Below are positions 63,229 through 64,000 of a stretch of 64,000 nucleotides of DNA, piece by piece. Numbering within the stretch: position 1 is the stretch's first letter; the number at the start of each line of letters is the position of its first letter. The notes below the pieces were generated by a model that ran no database searches, was not told the DNA's origin, and was given only the letters and a program-made list of their open reading frames with translations. Origin of the DNA: an uncultured Lachnospiraceae bacterium (GTDB lineage Bacteria; Bacillota; Clostridia; Lachnospirales; Lachnospiraceae). The stretch is from contig CAJUDE010000046.1 in assembly GCA_910585295.1 (NCBI GenBank), positions 1 through 64,000 of the forward strand, read 5' to 3'. The position numbers were made by a program, and so were the translations under genes.

Positions 63229-63257
63229 AGTATACATGCTGAGTTTGAAAAAGTCAA
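63229..63257 (-). promoter_or_regulatory. Sigma-A promoter of tRNA-Glu
   Basis: TTGACT (63257-63252) and TATACT (63234-63229) on the minus strand are 17 bp apart, about 32 bp before the tRNA 5' end. Confidence 0.8.
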
Positions 63258-63291
63258 GCATTTTTTTGAAAAATTTGCAAAAATTTGTATT

Positions 63292-64000
63292 TTAGTCTCC
63301 GCAGCCGTCCAATAATAAGATATGCTCTTTCAACATAGACACCGCCGTCCCCTTTACTATTTTATTCTCCAGCCCCTGCCCATCGGGCGCCAAAACCGCT
63401 GCTTTCACATATTCCTTCGTATGCCCAACAAAATACTCTTCCCCTCCAAAGGAAAGCTTCTCTTCCATCAGGACTTCCAGCTCCTTCCCCATATGCCATT
63501 CCAGGTATTCCTGGTTCATAGGGAGCAAATCTGCAAAAAGTGCATCGCTCCTCTCCCCTTTAGCCCCCTCTGGCACCTGATGCCCCATGGTTGCCGCCTT
63601 TGTGCCTTTGCGTATGGAATACTTGAAAATATGGACTTCAAAAAATTTAATTTTTTTGAGGAATTCCCTGGTTAGCGCAAACTCTTCCTCCGTCTCCCCT
63701 GGGAAGCCCACAATCACATCTGTGGTAATTGCCGGATGCACAAAATATTTGCGGAGCAGTTTGCACCCCTCCTCATACCTTTCACAAGTGTATTTCCGGT
63801 TCATCCGTTTTAAAGTCGCGTCACAGCCGCTTTGCAGGGACAAGTGGAAATGCGGGCATACTTTCGGCAATTTGGACAATTCCCTGGCAAATTCCTCCGT
63901 CACAATCCCTGGTTCCAAAGACCCCAGGCGGATCCTTTCAATCCCATCCACCTGATGCACCTTCTGTATCAGGGATAACAAATTTATGTCTGGCGTTCCA
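63292..64000 (-). CDS. mtaB: tRNA (t6A37) methylthiotransferase MtaB, C-terminal part
   Basis: This radical-SAM enzyme of the MiaB/MtaB family makes ms2t6A37. The frame enters from the right edge (G-T-P-D-I-N-L-L-S-L-I-Q-K), so the N-terminal UPF0004 and the Cys cluster are outside. Visible are R-I-R-L-G-S-L-E-P, H-L-S-L-Q-S-G, R-M-N-R-K-Y and T-D-V-I-V-G-F-P-G-E-T-E-E-E-F, then a TRAM-like end. These fit MtaB better than MiaB (a full miaB lies at 33095-34543). Confidence 0.85.
   Translation of the reverse strand, partial: GTPDINLLSLIQKVHQVDGIERIRLGSLEPGIVTEEFARELSKLPKVCPHFHLSLQSGCDATLKRMNRKYTCERYEEGCKLLRKYFVHPAITTDVIVGFPGETEEEFALTREFLKKIKFFEVHIFKYSIRKGTKAATMGHQVPEGAKGERSDALFADLLPMNQEYLEWHMGKELEVLMEEKLSFGGEEYFVGHTKEYVKAAVLAPDGQGLENKIVKGTAVSMLKEHILLLDGCGD

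Overview
The window reads as chromosomal DNA of a spore-forming, gut-type Clostridia, most likely a Lachnospiraceae. Pointers are a complete spoIIIA operon, an alpha/beta-type SASP, GerW/YtfJ, BspA-like surface proteins, a PPi-type phosphofructokinase, a U32 protein followed by FtsW/RodA and a class B PBP, and several tiny membrane proteins. No search could be run, so names rest on motifs, lengths and gene order. Nearly all genes lie on the minus strand. The plus strand carries rqcH, rpmB, a SASP gene, a Cys/His-repeat protein and mobile fragments.

Layout. 1-3.6 kb is a worn mobile region: the end of an IS3-family transposase, a 33-codon type I (holin-like) toxin, a secreted Lys-rich protein, a tyrosine recombinase with an eroded N-terminus, and the stump of a BspA-like gene behind a promoter with a nine-G tract in its spacer. 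3.8-12.6 kb is housekeeping: parC, parE, a Ser/Thr kinase, plsY, der, a PDZ/radical-SAM DUF512 protein and a small membrane peptide. 12.8-14.5 kb holds the Cys/His-repeat protein and a phage-type amidase. 15-24.9 kb holds rqcH, SASP, recG-fakA-asp23, rpmB, a gerW/DUF2953 cluster and a Nudix hydrolase. 25-34.5 kb is cell wall and division (PBP, FtsW/RodA, U32, ZapA) with ruvAB and miaB. 34.7-39.7 kb holds pfk, two MATE pumps and a PfkB kinase. 39.9-45.3 kb is spoIIIAA to spoIIIAH in order. 45.5-54 kb holds a 1213-aa BspA-like protein, rpsU, alaS, rnhA and a metallo-hydrolase. 54.1-60.8 kb is a LacI-controlled GH32/ABC operon for sucrose or fructans. The right end, next to tRNA-Glu, is an AT-rich island with a SEFIR/TIR-like membrane protein, an IS30 scrap and a clipped antitoxin-like gene. 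It closes with the C-terminal part of mtaB.

How the genes work together. SpoIIIAA-AH form the mother-cell channel of the engulfed forespore, and GerW and SASP serve the same programme. FtsW/RodA with the PBP is a glycan polymerase/transpeptidase pair, and ZapA is a divisome factor. In the sugar operon a lipoprotein and two permeases import a sugar and a cytoplasmic GH32 cleaves it. The ATPase subunit is not encoded here, so a shared MsmX-type ATPase is inferred.

Most worth a second look: the poly-G promoter of the BspA-like remnant, the secreted protein with an exact 17-residue C-x3-C-x2-H-x3-H repeat, the type I toxin with a self-sequestered ribosome site beside an IS end, the SEFIR-membrane protein, the 63-bp tandem repeats in the FtsW/RodA tail, a pseudoknot-type arrangement after rpmB, and a dispersed GC-rich repeat family that flanks rqcH.
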